A DNA stretch of 34,065 nt from Epibacterium ulvae (GTDB lineage Bacteria > Pseudomonadota > Alphaproteobacteria > Rhodobacterales > Rhodobacteraceae): positions 1 to 34,065 of the forward strand of contig NZ_FMWG01000020.1 in the NCBI RefSeq assembly GCF_900102795.1, in the 5' to 3' direction. This document shows positions 15,137 to 22,394 of this stretch, piece by piece. The position numbers were made by a program, and so were the translations under genes. How positions within the stretch are numbered: position 1 is the first letter of the stretch; every line of letters starts with the position of its first letter. The notes beneath the pieces are model-generated. The model searched no databases, had not been told where the DNA came from, and worked only from the letters and a program-made list of their open reading frames with translations.

Positions 15137-15160
15137 AATATGCGGGAATTCCGCAATATT
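15137..15160. promoter_or_regulatory. Candidate Lrp-type operator between hpd and its divergent regulator
   Basis: A 24-bp near-palindrome centred on GAATTC: left arm AATATGCGGGAA, right arm TTCCGCAATATT. The related strings GCCGCAAT (about 15110-15117) and GCCGCATAT (about 15181) lie nearby, so several copies of a GC(C/G)GCAAT-like box cluster in the 135-bp intergenic region. This is the pattern expected for an Lrp/AsnC oligomer. Confidence 0.5.
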
Positions 15161-15187
15161 TTCACAAATCACACAACAAGGCCGCAT

Positions 15188-15643
15188 ATGATTGATCAAA
15201 CAGATACAAAACTCCTCGCTGCTCTCCAACAAAACGCACATTTAACTGCACAGGAACTTGGTGAACACTTGAATCTATCCGCAAGCCAAGCTGGACGAAG
15301 ACGGCAACGGCTTGAGGCGGAAGGCTATATCCTTGGGTATGCGGCACGCCTAGATCCCAATAAGCTTGGATTGGCAGTGCAGGGATTTGTCCAAGTGCAA
15401 CTGGCCAGTCATGGCCCGGAACAATCAAGAACCTTTGCCCGCTTGATAGAAACGCGTCCAGAAATCACCTCTGCTTGGACCATGACGGGGGAAGCAGATT
15501 ATCTTTTGCGGGTTTATTGTCAGGATTTACACGAATTGAACACATTGCTTCATGAAATTCTACTTTCACACCAAATCGTTGCGCGCGTTCACAGCCAAAT
15601 CGTAATGGCGCAATTAAAACGCGATGCTCCTTTACCAACTTAA
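15188..15643 (+). CDS. Lrp/AsnC-family transcriptional regulator (divergent to hpd)
   Basis: 151 aa from ATG 15188, which has AAGG upstream and begins the domain directly (MIDQTDTKLLAALQQNA); the ATG at 15140 falls inside the candidate operator and is rejected. An N-terminal winged HTH (LTAQELGEHLNLSASQAGRR, then QRLEAEGYILGY) is followed by a RAM/AsnC effector-binding domain with the EITSAWTMTGEADYLLRVY segment. It most likely controls hpd and itself through the palindrome in the shared intergenic region, perhaps responding to tyrosine or phenylalanine. Confidence 0.93.
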   Translation: MIDQTDTKLLAALQQNAHLTAQELGEHLNLSASQAGRRRQRLEAEGYILGYAARLDPNKLGLAVQGFVQVQLASHGPEQSRTFARLIETRPEITSAWTMTGEADYLLRVYCQDLHELNTLLHEILLSHQIVARVHSQIVMAQLKRDAPLPT

Positions 15644-15708
15644 CCAGTTAGGAAGGCTTTACGCGTATTACCACGAGTAGAATATACAACAGTATTGGAT
15701 CCTCGCCC

Positions 15709-16932
15709 GTGTCATTCATAGATCGTCGCATTGAAGTCCGTCCTACAACAGGCGAAGCCCCATTTGCGCTGAATGAAGTATTCTTTTCTCGGACAGATCA
15801 ACGCGGCGTGATTGAGGCCGGAAACTATATCTTCCAGCGCGTGTCCAATTATGAGTGGGACGAACTGATCGGAGCACCCCACAAGGTTATTCGAAGCCCA
15901 GATATGCCACGCGGTGTTTACCATTTATTTTGGGAAACGATCCAGCAGGGCAAAACCATGGGTGCCTATGTCAAAAACCTGGCAAAAGATGGCCTCACCT
16001 ACTGGGTCTATGCGGTGGTTGTGCCTTGTGAAGATGGGTTTCTTTCTGCGCGTATCAAACCATCCAGCAAACAATTTGCAGAGATACAGACACTCTACGC
16101 GAAACTGCTGAAGCTAGAGCAAGAAGAAGGTCTTTCTCCTGAAGATAGCGCCATGCTGCTTGAAACCTGGCTGGCCGAAAAAGGTTTTGAGAGCTACCAT
16201 CAATTTGCAGTGGACGCCCTATGCCAAGAGCTAATGGCCCGCGATTCTGGCCTGAATAAACCGCAAGACAGCAAAATTTCGAGCTTGCGTGAAATGATGA
16301 CAAACGCGCGCAAACTGTTGCAGGAAACGGAAGGGTTGATCCAAGATTTTGATGCGATGCACACTATCCCACATAATCTGCGAGTCATTGCATCTCGTAT
16401 CGAACCTTCAGGCGGCCCGGTAACCGTACTTTCCCAAAACTATGGCGCGATGTCTCGCGAGATGGGTGATTGGTTTTCAAAACATGTGATGGGAAAAAAT
16501 AGCAATTTCGCAGCCATTCGTGCTTCTGTCGAAGAAAGCCTTTTTATTCAATGCATGGGGCGGGTTCTGGTTGAGTGCGATACACAACTGCAGTCAGAGC
16601 AACGCTCGCTTGGCAAAATTGACATGGACAAAGAACGCAAAATTCTTGGCTGCCTTGTGAAGAGTCAGGCAAAGCGCGCCCAAAAAGGCATGGCCTCCGT
16701 TGATACTGAAGCCGAACGCATTGTTCGGGCGTGTCAGGTTATGCATCGCCATTTTCTTGGCCTCAGCTCCACGCGTGTGCTCTGTAAGATTGAAAGTGCG
16801 CGCCTACCGCAATCCGGAGAAACCCTGTCGGATATCATTGACCAACTGGGCGCATTTCAAGAAAGAATCTCCCATAGGTTGGACCGTATATCCTCCTTGA
16901 GCTCAGAAATTCGTTCATCTGAAGAAAAATAG
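15709..16932 (+). CDS. Aer-type PAS domain protein without a chemoreceptor signalling domain
   Basis: 407 aa from GTG 15709. Residues about 25-125 are a PAS domain of the Aer kind (FSRTDQRGVI, ELIGAPHKVIRSPDMPRGVY, AYVKNLAKDGLTYWV, FLSARIKPSS), a family that often binds FAD for redox sensing. The remaining ~280 residues are mostly helical, with no membrane span, no HAMP and no methyl-accepting (MA) hairpin, GGDEF, EAL or kinase motif. The output is therefore unknown; it may signal by protein contact. No partner gene is adjacent, and the next gene is a cation/H+ antiporter 66 bases downstream on the same strand. Confidence 0.8.
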   Translation: MSFIDRRIEVRPTTGEAPFALNEVFFSRTDQRGVIEAGNYIFQRVSNYEWDELIGAPHKVIRSPDMPRGVYHLFWETIQQGKTMGAYVKNLAKDGLTYWVYAVVVPCEDGFLSARIKPSSKQFAEIQTLYAKLLKLEQEEGLSPEDSAMLLETWLAEKGFESYHQFAVDALCQELMARDSGLNKPQDSKISSLREMMTNARKLLQETEGLIQDFDAMHTIPHNLRVIASRIEPSGGPVTVLSQNYGAMSREMGDWFSKHVMGKNSNFAAIRASVEESLFIQCMGRVLVECDTQLQSEQRSLGKIDMDKERKILGCLVKSQAKRAQKGMASVDTEAERIVRACQVMHRHFLGLSSTRVLCKIESARLPQSGETLSDIIDQLGAFQERISHRLDRISSLSSEIRSSEEK

Positions 16933-16998
16933 GCTCATCCTAAAATTAGCAGCGGGGTAGAGATTGCAAACAGCGCAGTATCAAGGCCTTATTAGAGA

Positions 16999-18882
16999 AT
17001 GCATACTTTTCTCTACCAAGCTTCGATTTACCTTGCTGCAGCCGTTATCGCCGTCCCAATTGCCTCTCGGCTTGGGCTGGGATCTGTGTTGGGTTATCTG
17101 GCGGCGGGCATATTAATCGGCCCTGTTTTGGGATTGGTTGGCGCTGAGACGCAAGACCTGCAGCATTTCGCTGAATTTGGCGTCGTGATGATGCTATTTT
17201 TAATCGGTCTCGAACTTGAACCCCGCGCACTTTGGGCGATGCGACATAAACTGATCGGTCTTGGTGGGCTGCAAGTGGGCGCCAGCACAGTCGCACTTAT
17301 GGGCGCTGCAATGCTTGCAGGATTAAACTGGCAGGTTGGCCTTGCTATAGGACTCGCGCTTTCCCTTTCCTCGACTGCGATTGTTCTTCAAACACTGTCG
17401 GAAAAGGGTCTTATGCAAACCGGTGGGGGCCGTGCAACATTTGCAGTCCTGTTGACACAGGATATCGCTGTTATTCCAATCCTTGCTTTGTTGCCCTTAC
17501 TTGCGATTAGCGCCCCCGTGACGATCGCAACAGATGGATCACTCCATCGCGAAGCAGTTGATGCCGCCGGACATCACGAGGCACATTTATCCCTTGTTGA
17601 AGGGCTACCTGGTTGGGGTGTAACGCTTGTAACACTAGGCTCCATTGCAGCAATCATTCTGGCAGGCATTTATCTAACACGCCCCGTTTTTCGCTTTATC
17701 CACGCCGCAAATCTACGTGAAATGTACACTGCTCTGGCCTTGCTGATCGTCGTCGGTATTTCTTTTCTGATGACGCTTGTTGGCCTGTCGCCAGCCCTTG
17801 GTGCTTTTTTGGCGGGTGTTGTGCTTGCAAACTCTGAATTCCGCCATGAAATGGAAAGCGATCTCAATCCTTTCAAAGGGCTCCTGCTCGGATTGTTTTT
17901 CATCACTGTCGGTGCGGGAATCAACTACCAGCTTTTTCTCAAAAGCCCAGCCGACCTGATCGGGCTCGCCCTCTTGGTCATCGTCATAAAAGGGTTGGTC
18001 CTTTATTGTGTAGGGCGCGCCTTTGGCCTAAATCATCGCAATCACTGGCTATTCACTTTGAGTCTTGCGCAAGCGGGTGAATTTGGATTTGTGTTGCTTG
18101 CCTTTAGTCGGCAACTTAACCTTATCCCCATTGCCTTGTCTGAAAAGCTATTACTGGTCATCGCATTGTCGATGTTGATCACGCCCCTGCTCTTCATCCT
18201 GTATGATATACTTTCCAAACAATTCTCGGATGCAAAAGCTGAAATTAAAGCTGATAAAATTGATGAAGTCGGTCCTGTTATCATCGCGGGCATCGGCCGT
18301 TTTGGTCAAATCGTAAACCGTTTGGTACGGGCAAGCGGCTTTAAAACAATTGTGCTTGATCATGATATGGAAGCAATCCAGCTCATGCGCCGCTTTGGTG
18401 TAAAAGGGTTTTTGGGCGACCCAACGCGCCCAGAACTGCTCAAAGCGGCAGGGATAGACACCGCCCGCGTGTTGGTCGTTGCACTGGATGATCCCAAAGG
18501 CTCGGTCACGCTTACCGCTTATGCACGGCGCATCAACCCAGATCTACACATTATCGTACGAGCACGAGATCGCAATCATGTTTACGAGCTGTATCGAGCG
18601 GGAGCGGATGATATTGTTCGCGAGATGTTTGATACCTCTCTACGCGCCGGTCGCTATGTCTTAGAGAATGTGGGCCTCAGCGAATATGAAGCTGCACAGG
18701 CGGAGCAGACCTTCTTCGCGCATGATCGACAAACGATCCGCGAGCTCGCCCAGTTATGGGTACCAGGCACGCCATCCAGCCGAAACCCAGCTTACGTTGC
18801 ACGTTCAAAAGAGCTTGAGAAGGATCTGGAAGCCGCGCTGATGGCACTTTCAGAGAAAAAGGAAGCGCAAGACATTGGTTAG
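16999..18882 (+). CDS. CPA2-family monovalent cation:H+ antiporter with TrkA-N domain (KefB/KefC-like)
   Basis: 627 aa. About 12 membrane helices occupy residues 1-400, including the antiporter motif LLTQDIAVIPILALLPLL and LGLSLSST-type helices, followed by a cytoplasmic Rossmann RCK/TrkA-N domain starting near residue 425 (IIAGIGRFGQIVNR, VLDHDMEAIQLMRRFG, GDPTRPELL). Probably exports K+ in exchange for H+, gated by NAD(H) or glutathione adducts as in KefB/C. No KefF/KefG ancillary gene is next to it. KefB versus KefC cannot be decided. Confidence 0.93.
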   Translation: MHTFLYQASIYLAAAVIAVPIASRLGLGSVLGYLAAGILIGPVLGLVGAETQDLQHFAEFGVVMMLFLIGLELEPRALWAMRHKLIGLGGLQVGASTVALMGAAMLAGLNWQVGLAIGLALSLSSTAIVLQTLSEKGLMQTGGGRATFAVLLTQDIAVIPILALLPLLAISAPVTIATDGSLHREAVDAAGHHEAHLSLVEGLPGWGVTLVTLGSIAAIILAGIYLTRPVFRFIHAANLREMYTALALLIVVGISFLMTLVGLSPALGAFLAGVVLANSEFRHEMESDLNPFKGLLLGLFFITVGAGINYQLFLKSPADLIGLALLVIVIKGLVLYCVGRAFGLNHRNHWLFTLSLAQAGEFGFVLLAFSRQLNLIPIALSEKLLLVIALSMLITPLLFILYDILSKQFSDAKAEIKADKIDEVGPVIIAGIGRFGQIVNRLVRASGFKTIVLDHDMEAIQLMRRFGVKGFLGDPTRPELLKAAGIDTARVLVVALDDPKGSVTLTAYARRINPDLHIIVRARDRNHVYELYRAGADDIVREMFDTSLRAGRYVLENVGLSEYEAAQAEQTFFAHDRQTIRELAQLWVPGTPSSRNPAYVARSKELEKDLEAALMALSEKKEAQDIG

Positions 18883-18906
18883 TCTCGCGCTTCGCAGGCC
18901 ATAGAA

Positions 18907-19923
18907 TTACGCGTCAGAAACGCCTGCTTCGGCAAAGGTTGCCATACCACTGTGGCAAACAATTGCGCCACGGAGCAATTGAATCGCCAAAGTCGCGCCT
19001 GAGCCCTCTCCCAATCGCATATCAAGGCTGAGAAGTGGAACCTTACCAATTTTCTGCAGCACCATTTGATGCGCAACTTCAGCGCTTTGATGCCCTGCAA
19101 CGGTATGATCCAGCGCACCATCGGCAACTTTGCTCAAACATGCAGCTGCCGCACAGCAGATGAACCCATCAAGAATAACAGGTATAGAAAGCAGTCGGGC
19201 AGCGGCAATGGCCCCAACCATTGCAGAGATTTCTCGCCCACCCAGACACAGCAATGCGTCTAGTCCGTCTTTGATATGCGGCCGATGCAGCGCAACACCC
19301 TGCTTAACAATCTCAGCCTTATGCGCCAGGCCTTCGTTGTCCACGCCAGTGCCGCGACCTGTCCAAGCAATAGCTTCACCACCAAAGAGCGCATGAACCA
19401 AAGCTGACGCAGAAGTGGTGTTTCCGATCCCCATCTCACCCACCACCAAAAGATCAGATGCTGGATCAACAGCTGCCCAACCAGTCTGTAACGCCGCAAT
19501 CAAATCAGATTCGCTCAACGCCTCTGTTTTTGTAAAGTCTTGCGTTGGATGCTCCAGATCCAATGGGATGACATCCAAATTCGCTCCGGCAAGGCGGGCC
19601 AGCTGGTTGATGGCTGCGCCCCCATGTTCAAAGTTCAAAACCATCTGGGCTGTAACTTCGGACGGAAACGCAGACACCCCCTGTCTGCTCACGCCATGGT
19701 TCCCAGCAAAGATAATGACCTGCGGTGCGCTGAGTTCGGGTTGTGGGTTCCCCCGCCAACTTGCATACCAAATCGCAAGATCTTCTAGGCGCCCCAACGC
19801 CCCTGGAGGTTTTGTCAATTTACCGTTGTGCTGAGCAGCGGCTAGTTCAGCAGCCTGATCAACGCCTGGCATTGCAGCAAGCAGCGAACGAAACTGCTCT
19901 AGTGATTTTAATTCTGGCAACAT
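18907..19923 (-). CDS. cobT: Nicotinate-nucleotide--dimethylbenzimidazole phosphoribosyltransferase
   Basis: Makes alpha-ribazole 5'-phosphate from dimethylbenzimidazole and nicotinate mononucleotide for the lower loop of cobalamin. 338 aa from ATG 19923 ([11 protein letters not shown]), which fits the family length; an upstream ATG at 19974 would add 17 residues. Signatures: [45 protein letters not shown], and the C-terminal [11 protein letters not shown], whose Glu is the catalytic base in the Salmonella enzyme. It is divergent from cobS, which uses the product of this pathway; about 100 bp separate them. Confidence 0.96.
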   Translation of the reverse strand: MLPELKSLEQFRSLLAAMPGVDQAAELAAAQHNGKLTKPPGALGRLEDLAIWYASWRGNPQPELSAPQVIIFAGNHGVSRQGVSAFPSEVTAQMVLNFEHGGAAINQLARLAGANLDVIPLDLEHPTQDFTKTEALSESDLIAALQTGWAAVDPASDLLVVGEMGIGNTTSASALVHALFGGEAIAWTGRGTGVDNEGLAHKAEIVKQGVALHRPHIKDGLDALLCLGGREISAMVGAIAAARLLSIPVILDGFICCAAAACLSKVADGALDHTVAGHQSAEVAHQMVLQKIGKVPLLSLDMRLGEGSGATLAIQLLRGAIVCHSGMATFAEAGVSDA

Positions 19924-20025
19924 TATCTTTCTGCCTCGTTGCATCTGAGTGGTCGACGCGTTTAAAGCGGTCACAATGTGTTTACAGGCCCGAACCCCCT
20001 CCGCAACCCTACTAAAGGTAGCGCA

Positions 20026-20784
20026 ATGCCCAAAATCGACATAAAAAGCTACGATATTCTAGTTGCTATGGTGTTGCTCACACGATTGCCGCTCCCTCCC
20101 CTACATTCACAAACCTTTAATCGTCAATCAATCTCCACCTGGAGCTTTTCTTTGGTCGGGGCCATAATCACTGTTCCTTTGTGTCTATTGGCCTACGGTC
20201 TGCTAAGTTTTGGCCTTATCGCGCCAGTGACTGCCGTTCTATTTGTTGCAGGTCAAATGCTGCTGACCGGTGCGATGCATGAGGACGGTCTGGCCGACAC
20301 GGCTGACGGGTTTTGGGGTGGTTTCACACCAGAGCGACGCTTGGAAATCATGAAAGACAGCCAGATCGGAACCTATGGCGTCTTGGCTCTCATCATTTCG
20401 GTGTCGCTGCGCGGGCTGTGTTATACGGCCCTGTTCAGCACTGGTGGGCTCTGGAGTGGGATTGCAATTGCGATGTTGTCACGCGCCACAATGCCCGCTC
20501 TTATGCGGTATCTCCCCCACGCACGCAGCTCAGGCCTGTCGCAAAGCGTTGGCCGCCCGGAAGGTCGCTATTGCAGTATTGCAATTCTGCTCGCCATTGG
20601 TTTTGCCTGTGCATTTCTAAATATCTCAACCGTTTTTGCGCTTACATTTACGGCCGCCTGTACAACTCTTGCCATCGGCGCAATCGCTCGGCGGAAAATT
20701 AACGGTCAAACAGGGGATGTCTTGGGCGCGTGCCAGCAACTGAGCGAAATTGCGATGCTTATTGTTTTGATGCTGCTTATATAA
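20026..20784 (+). CDS. cobS: Adenosylcobinamide-GDP ribazoletransferase
   Basis: Joins adenosylcobinamide-GDP and alpha-ribazole to give adenosylcobalamin at the membrane. 252 aa from ATG 20026 with AAAGG upstream; the ATG at 19978 is too far 5'. Five or six hydrophobic segments; the conserved [16 protein letters not shown] motif (acidic, metal/substrate binding) begins near residue 85, followed by [15 protein letters not shown]. Divergent from cobT, forming a two-gene nucleotide-loop module. No cobalamin riboswitch is recognisable in the roughly 100-bp intergenic region. Confidence 0.96.
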   Translation: MPKIDIKSYDILVAMVLLTRLPLPPLHSQTFNRQSISTWSFSLVGAIITVPLCLLAYGLLSFGLIAPVTAVLFVAGQMLLTGAMHEDGLADTADGFWGGFTPERRLEIMKDSQIGTYGVLALIISVSLRGLCYTALFSTGGLWSGIAIAMLSRATMPALMRYLPHARSSGLSQSVGRPEGRYCSIAILLAIGFACAFLNISTVFALTFTAACTTLAIGAIARRKINGQTGDVLGACQQLSEIAMLIVLMLLI

Positions 20785-20809
20785 AAAGCCGCCTGCAAGA
20801 GACGGCTTT
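20785..20809. terminator. Hairpin between convergent cobS and carD
   Basis: AAAGCCG (20785-20791) pairs perfectly with CGGCTTT (20803-20809), directly after the cobS stop. The T run is short, so terminator strength is uncertain. Confidence 0.6.
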
Positions 20810-20837
20810 CTGAAATGTTCAATTTCTAAGGATGAAC

Positions 20838-21347
20838 TTACGCAGCACGCGAGGTCAATACGTCATCTACCTTCTTAGCAGCAACAACCTCATCATTCCC
20901 TGAAACGGCCGCAACTTCACGCGTCAGGCGCTCAAGTGCTGCTTCATAAAGCTGACGTTCTGAGTAGCTCTGTTCACGTTGATCATCTGTACGATGCAAG
21001 TCGCGCACGACCTCAGCAATAGCAATCAGATCACCAGAATTGATCTTTTGCTCATACTCCTGCGCACGGCGAGACCACATGGCACGTTTCACCTTAGCCT
21101 TACCGCGAAGCGTTTTCATCGCCTGCTCAATCACATCAGGAGAGCTCAGCGAACGCATACCAACTTCAACAGCTTTATTGGTTGGCACACGCAGGGTCAT
21201 TTTATCTTTTTCAAAGGTAATCACAAAAAGCTCAAGCGCAAACCCTGCAACTTCCTGCTCTTCAATCGAAATGATCTGTCCCACCCCATGCGCCGGATAG
21301 ACGACATACTCATTGGGGCGGAAGTCGAGCTTCTTCGATTTGGTCAT
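20838..21347 (-). CDS. carD: CarD-family transcriptional regulator
   Basis: 169 aa from ATG 21347, which has GGAAAG just upstream; the longer frame to 21467 has no support. The N-terminal RNA-polymerase-interacting domain (FRPNEYVVYPAHGVGQIISIEE, and ELFVITFEKDKMTLRVP) is followed by a helical DNA-binding domain (GKAKVKRAMWSRRAQEYEQKI, DLIAIAEVVRDLHR). CarD/CdnL stabilises open promoter complexes, notably at rRNA promoters. Located next to fdxA as in many alphaproteobacteria. Confidence 0.95.
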   Translation of the reverse strand: MTKSKKLDFRPNEYVVYPAHGVGQIISIEEQEVAGFALELFVITFEKDKMTLRVPTNKAVEVGMRSLSSPDVIEQAMKTLRGKAKVKRAMWSRRAQEYEQKINSGDLIAIAEVVRDLHRTDDQREQSYSERQLYEAALERLTREVAAVSGNDEVVAAKKVDDVLTSRAA

Positions 21348-21522
21348 ATAGGTCTTTCCTCGCTTTTTGCCGTGACGGCTACGGCAATAGAACAACGGAA
21401 ATAACCTTAAAGAGCAAACTTGCTCGATAAGACGCACCCCGTCGCAAAAACAGACCTGCACGCGCAAACTCTTTCAGTGCGCGATGCGGCCTATAGATGG
21501 TTCAACTACTCGAAGCAGTATA

Positions 21523-21552
21523 ACACAAAAAAGGCGCCTCTAAAAGGCGCTC
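21523..21552 (-). terminator. Rho-independent terminator of fdxA
   Basis: On the minus strand GCGCCT-TTTAG-AGGCGC (21550-21534) is followed by a run of T (A at 21527-21532 on the plus strand), about 60 bases after the fdxA stop. Confidence 0.85.
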
Positions 21553-21611
21553 TCCTTGTCACACACAGTTTTTGGCTGTTAGGCGTTAAAATTGAACCTA
21601 AAAAAACGGTT

Positions 21612-21950
21612 TTAACCGCCTTCGCCAGACGCCTCAGAGAAATATTTCTCCAATTTACCTTCTTCGCCATCACGCTCTTCATAACCAGGCATCGGATCTT
21701 TCTTTGAAAGGATCACTGGCCAGAGTTCAGCATATTTCCGATTAAACTCAACCCATTTGTCCATATCCGCATCTGTATCAGGGCGGATCGCATCTGCCGG
21801 ACATTCGGGCTCGCAGACGCCACAATCAATGCACTCGTCAGGATGAATAACCAGCGTGTTCTCACCCTCATAGAAACAATCTACTGGGCACACCTCAACA
21901 CAATCGGTGTATTTGCAGGCGATGCAGTTATCTGTAACGACGTAGGTCAT
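21612..21950 (-). CDS. fdxA: 7Fe ferredoxin (3Fe-4S and 4Fe-4S)
   Basis: 112 aa, the normal size for FdxA. Cys9, Cys17 and Cys50 fit the 3Fe-4S cluster and Cys21, Cys40, Cys43 and Cys46 the 4Fe-4S cluster ([20 protein letters not shown] and [13 protein letters not shown]). The C-terminal extension [16 protein letters not shown] is the family hallmark. Soluble electron carrier. It follows the Hsp15 gene by 64 bp and has its own terminator. Confidence 0.97.
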   Translation of the reverse strand: MTYVVTDNCIACKYTDCVEVCPVDCFYEGENTLVIHPDECIDCGVCEPECPADAIRPDTDADMDKWVEFNRKYAELWPVILSKKDPMPGYEERDGEEGKLEKYFSEASGEGG

Positions 21951-22014
21951 CGATCAAAGATTCCGTTTACTGTTTGGCGTCTAGCTAATTCAGCGGGGCC
22001 TGTTCTTCAAGCCT

Positions 22015-22389
22015 TCAAAGAGTGTCAAGACGTCGAGTAAGATCAAGCGCCCTGCGCTCTTTCTTATCTGGACGACCTTTTCCCTCATAGCGCGGATTGC
22101 GCGGCACTTTGTCCTGTTTTTCAGTCATATCAAAGTACAATCCCTGTGCTTCTGGCGCGGGTCCGCGCCGTTCTCCCAGAGCTTCGATACGCACTTGCCG
22201 CATTTGTGAACCTTGCGCAAAGATCAGAACGTTCCCAATAGAAACGTTCTGAGCAGGTTTATGCACTTTCTGCCCGTTCAGTCGCACATGGCCCGCACTG
22301 ACTTGTTTCGCTGCCAGCGTGCGCGTTTTAAAAAAACGCGCCTGCCACAGCCATTTGTCAATGCGGATCTTGGCAACCGCTTCGGGCAT
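22015..22389 (-). CDS. S4 RNA-binding protein of the Hsp15 (HslR) family
   Basis: 124 aa from ATG 22389; a TTG at 22398 overlapping the helicase stop could add three residues. The S4 domain starts at once (IRIDKWLWQARFFKTRTLAA, then GHVRLNGQKVHKPAQNVSIG), with a basic C-terminal tail rich in Lys/Arg. Hsp15 binds the 50S subunit carrying nascent-chain tRNA and helps recycle stalled ribosomes. It is immediately downstream of, and probably co-transcribed with, the Suv3-like RNA helicase; both act on RNA. Confidence 0.92.
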   Translation of the reverse strand: MPEAVAKIRIDKWLWQARFFKTRTLAAKQVSAGHVRLNGQKVHKPAQNVSIGNVLIFAQGSQMRQVRIEALGERRGPAPEAQGLYFDMTEKQDKVPRNPRYEGKGRPDKKERRALDLTRRLDTL

Positions 22390-22394
22390 CAAAA

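Noticed and set aside
19924-20025. Cobalamin riboswitch between cobT and cobS
   Set aside because: The gap is only about 100 bp and no B12-box-like sequence was seen.
21420-21707. Plus-strand ORF between carD and fdxA
   Set aside because: It runs through the fdxA terminator and the antisense of fdxA; no domain recognisable.
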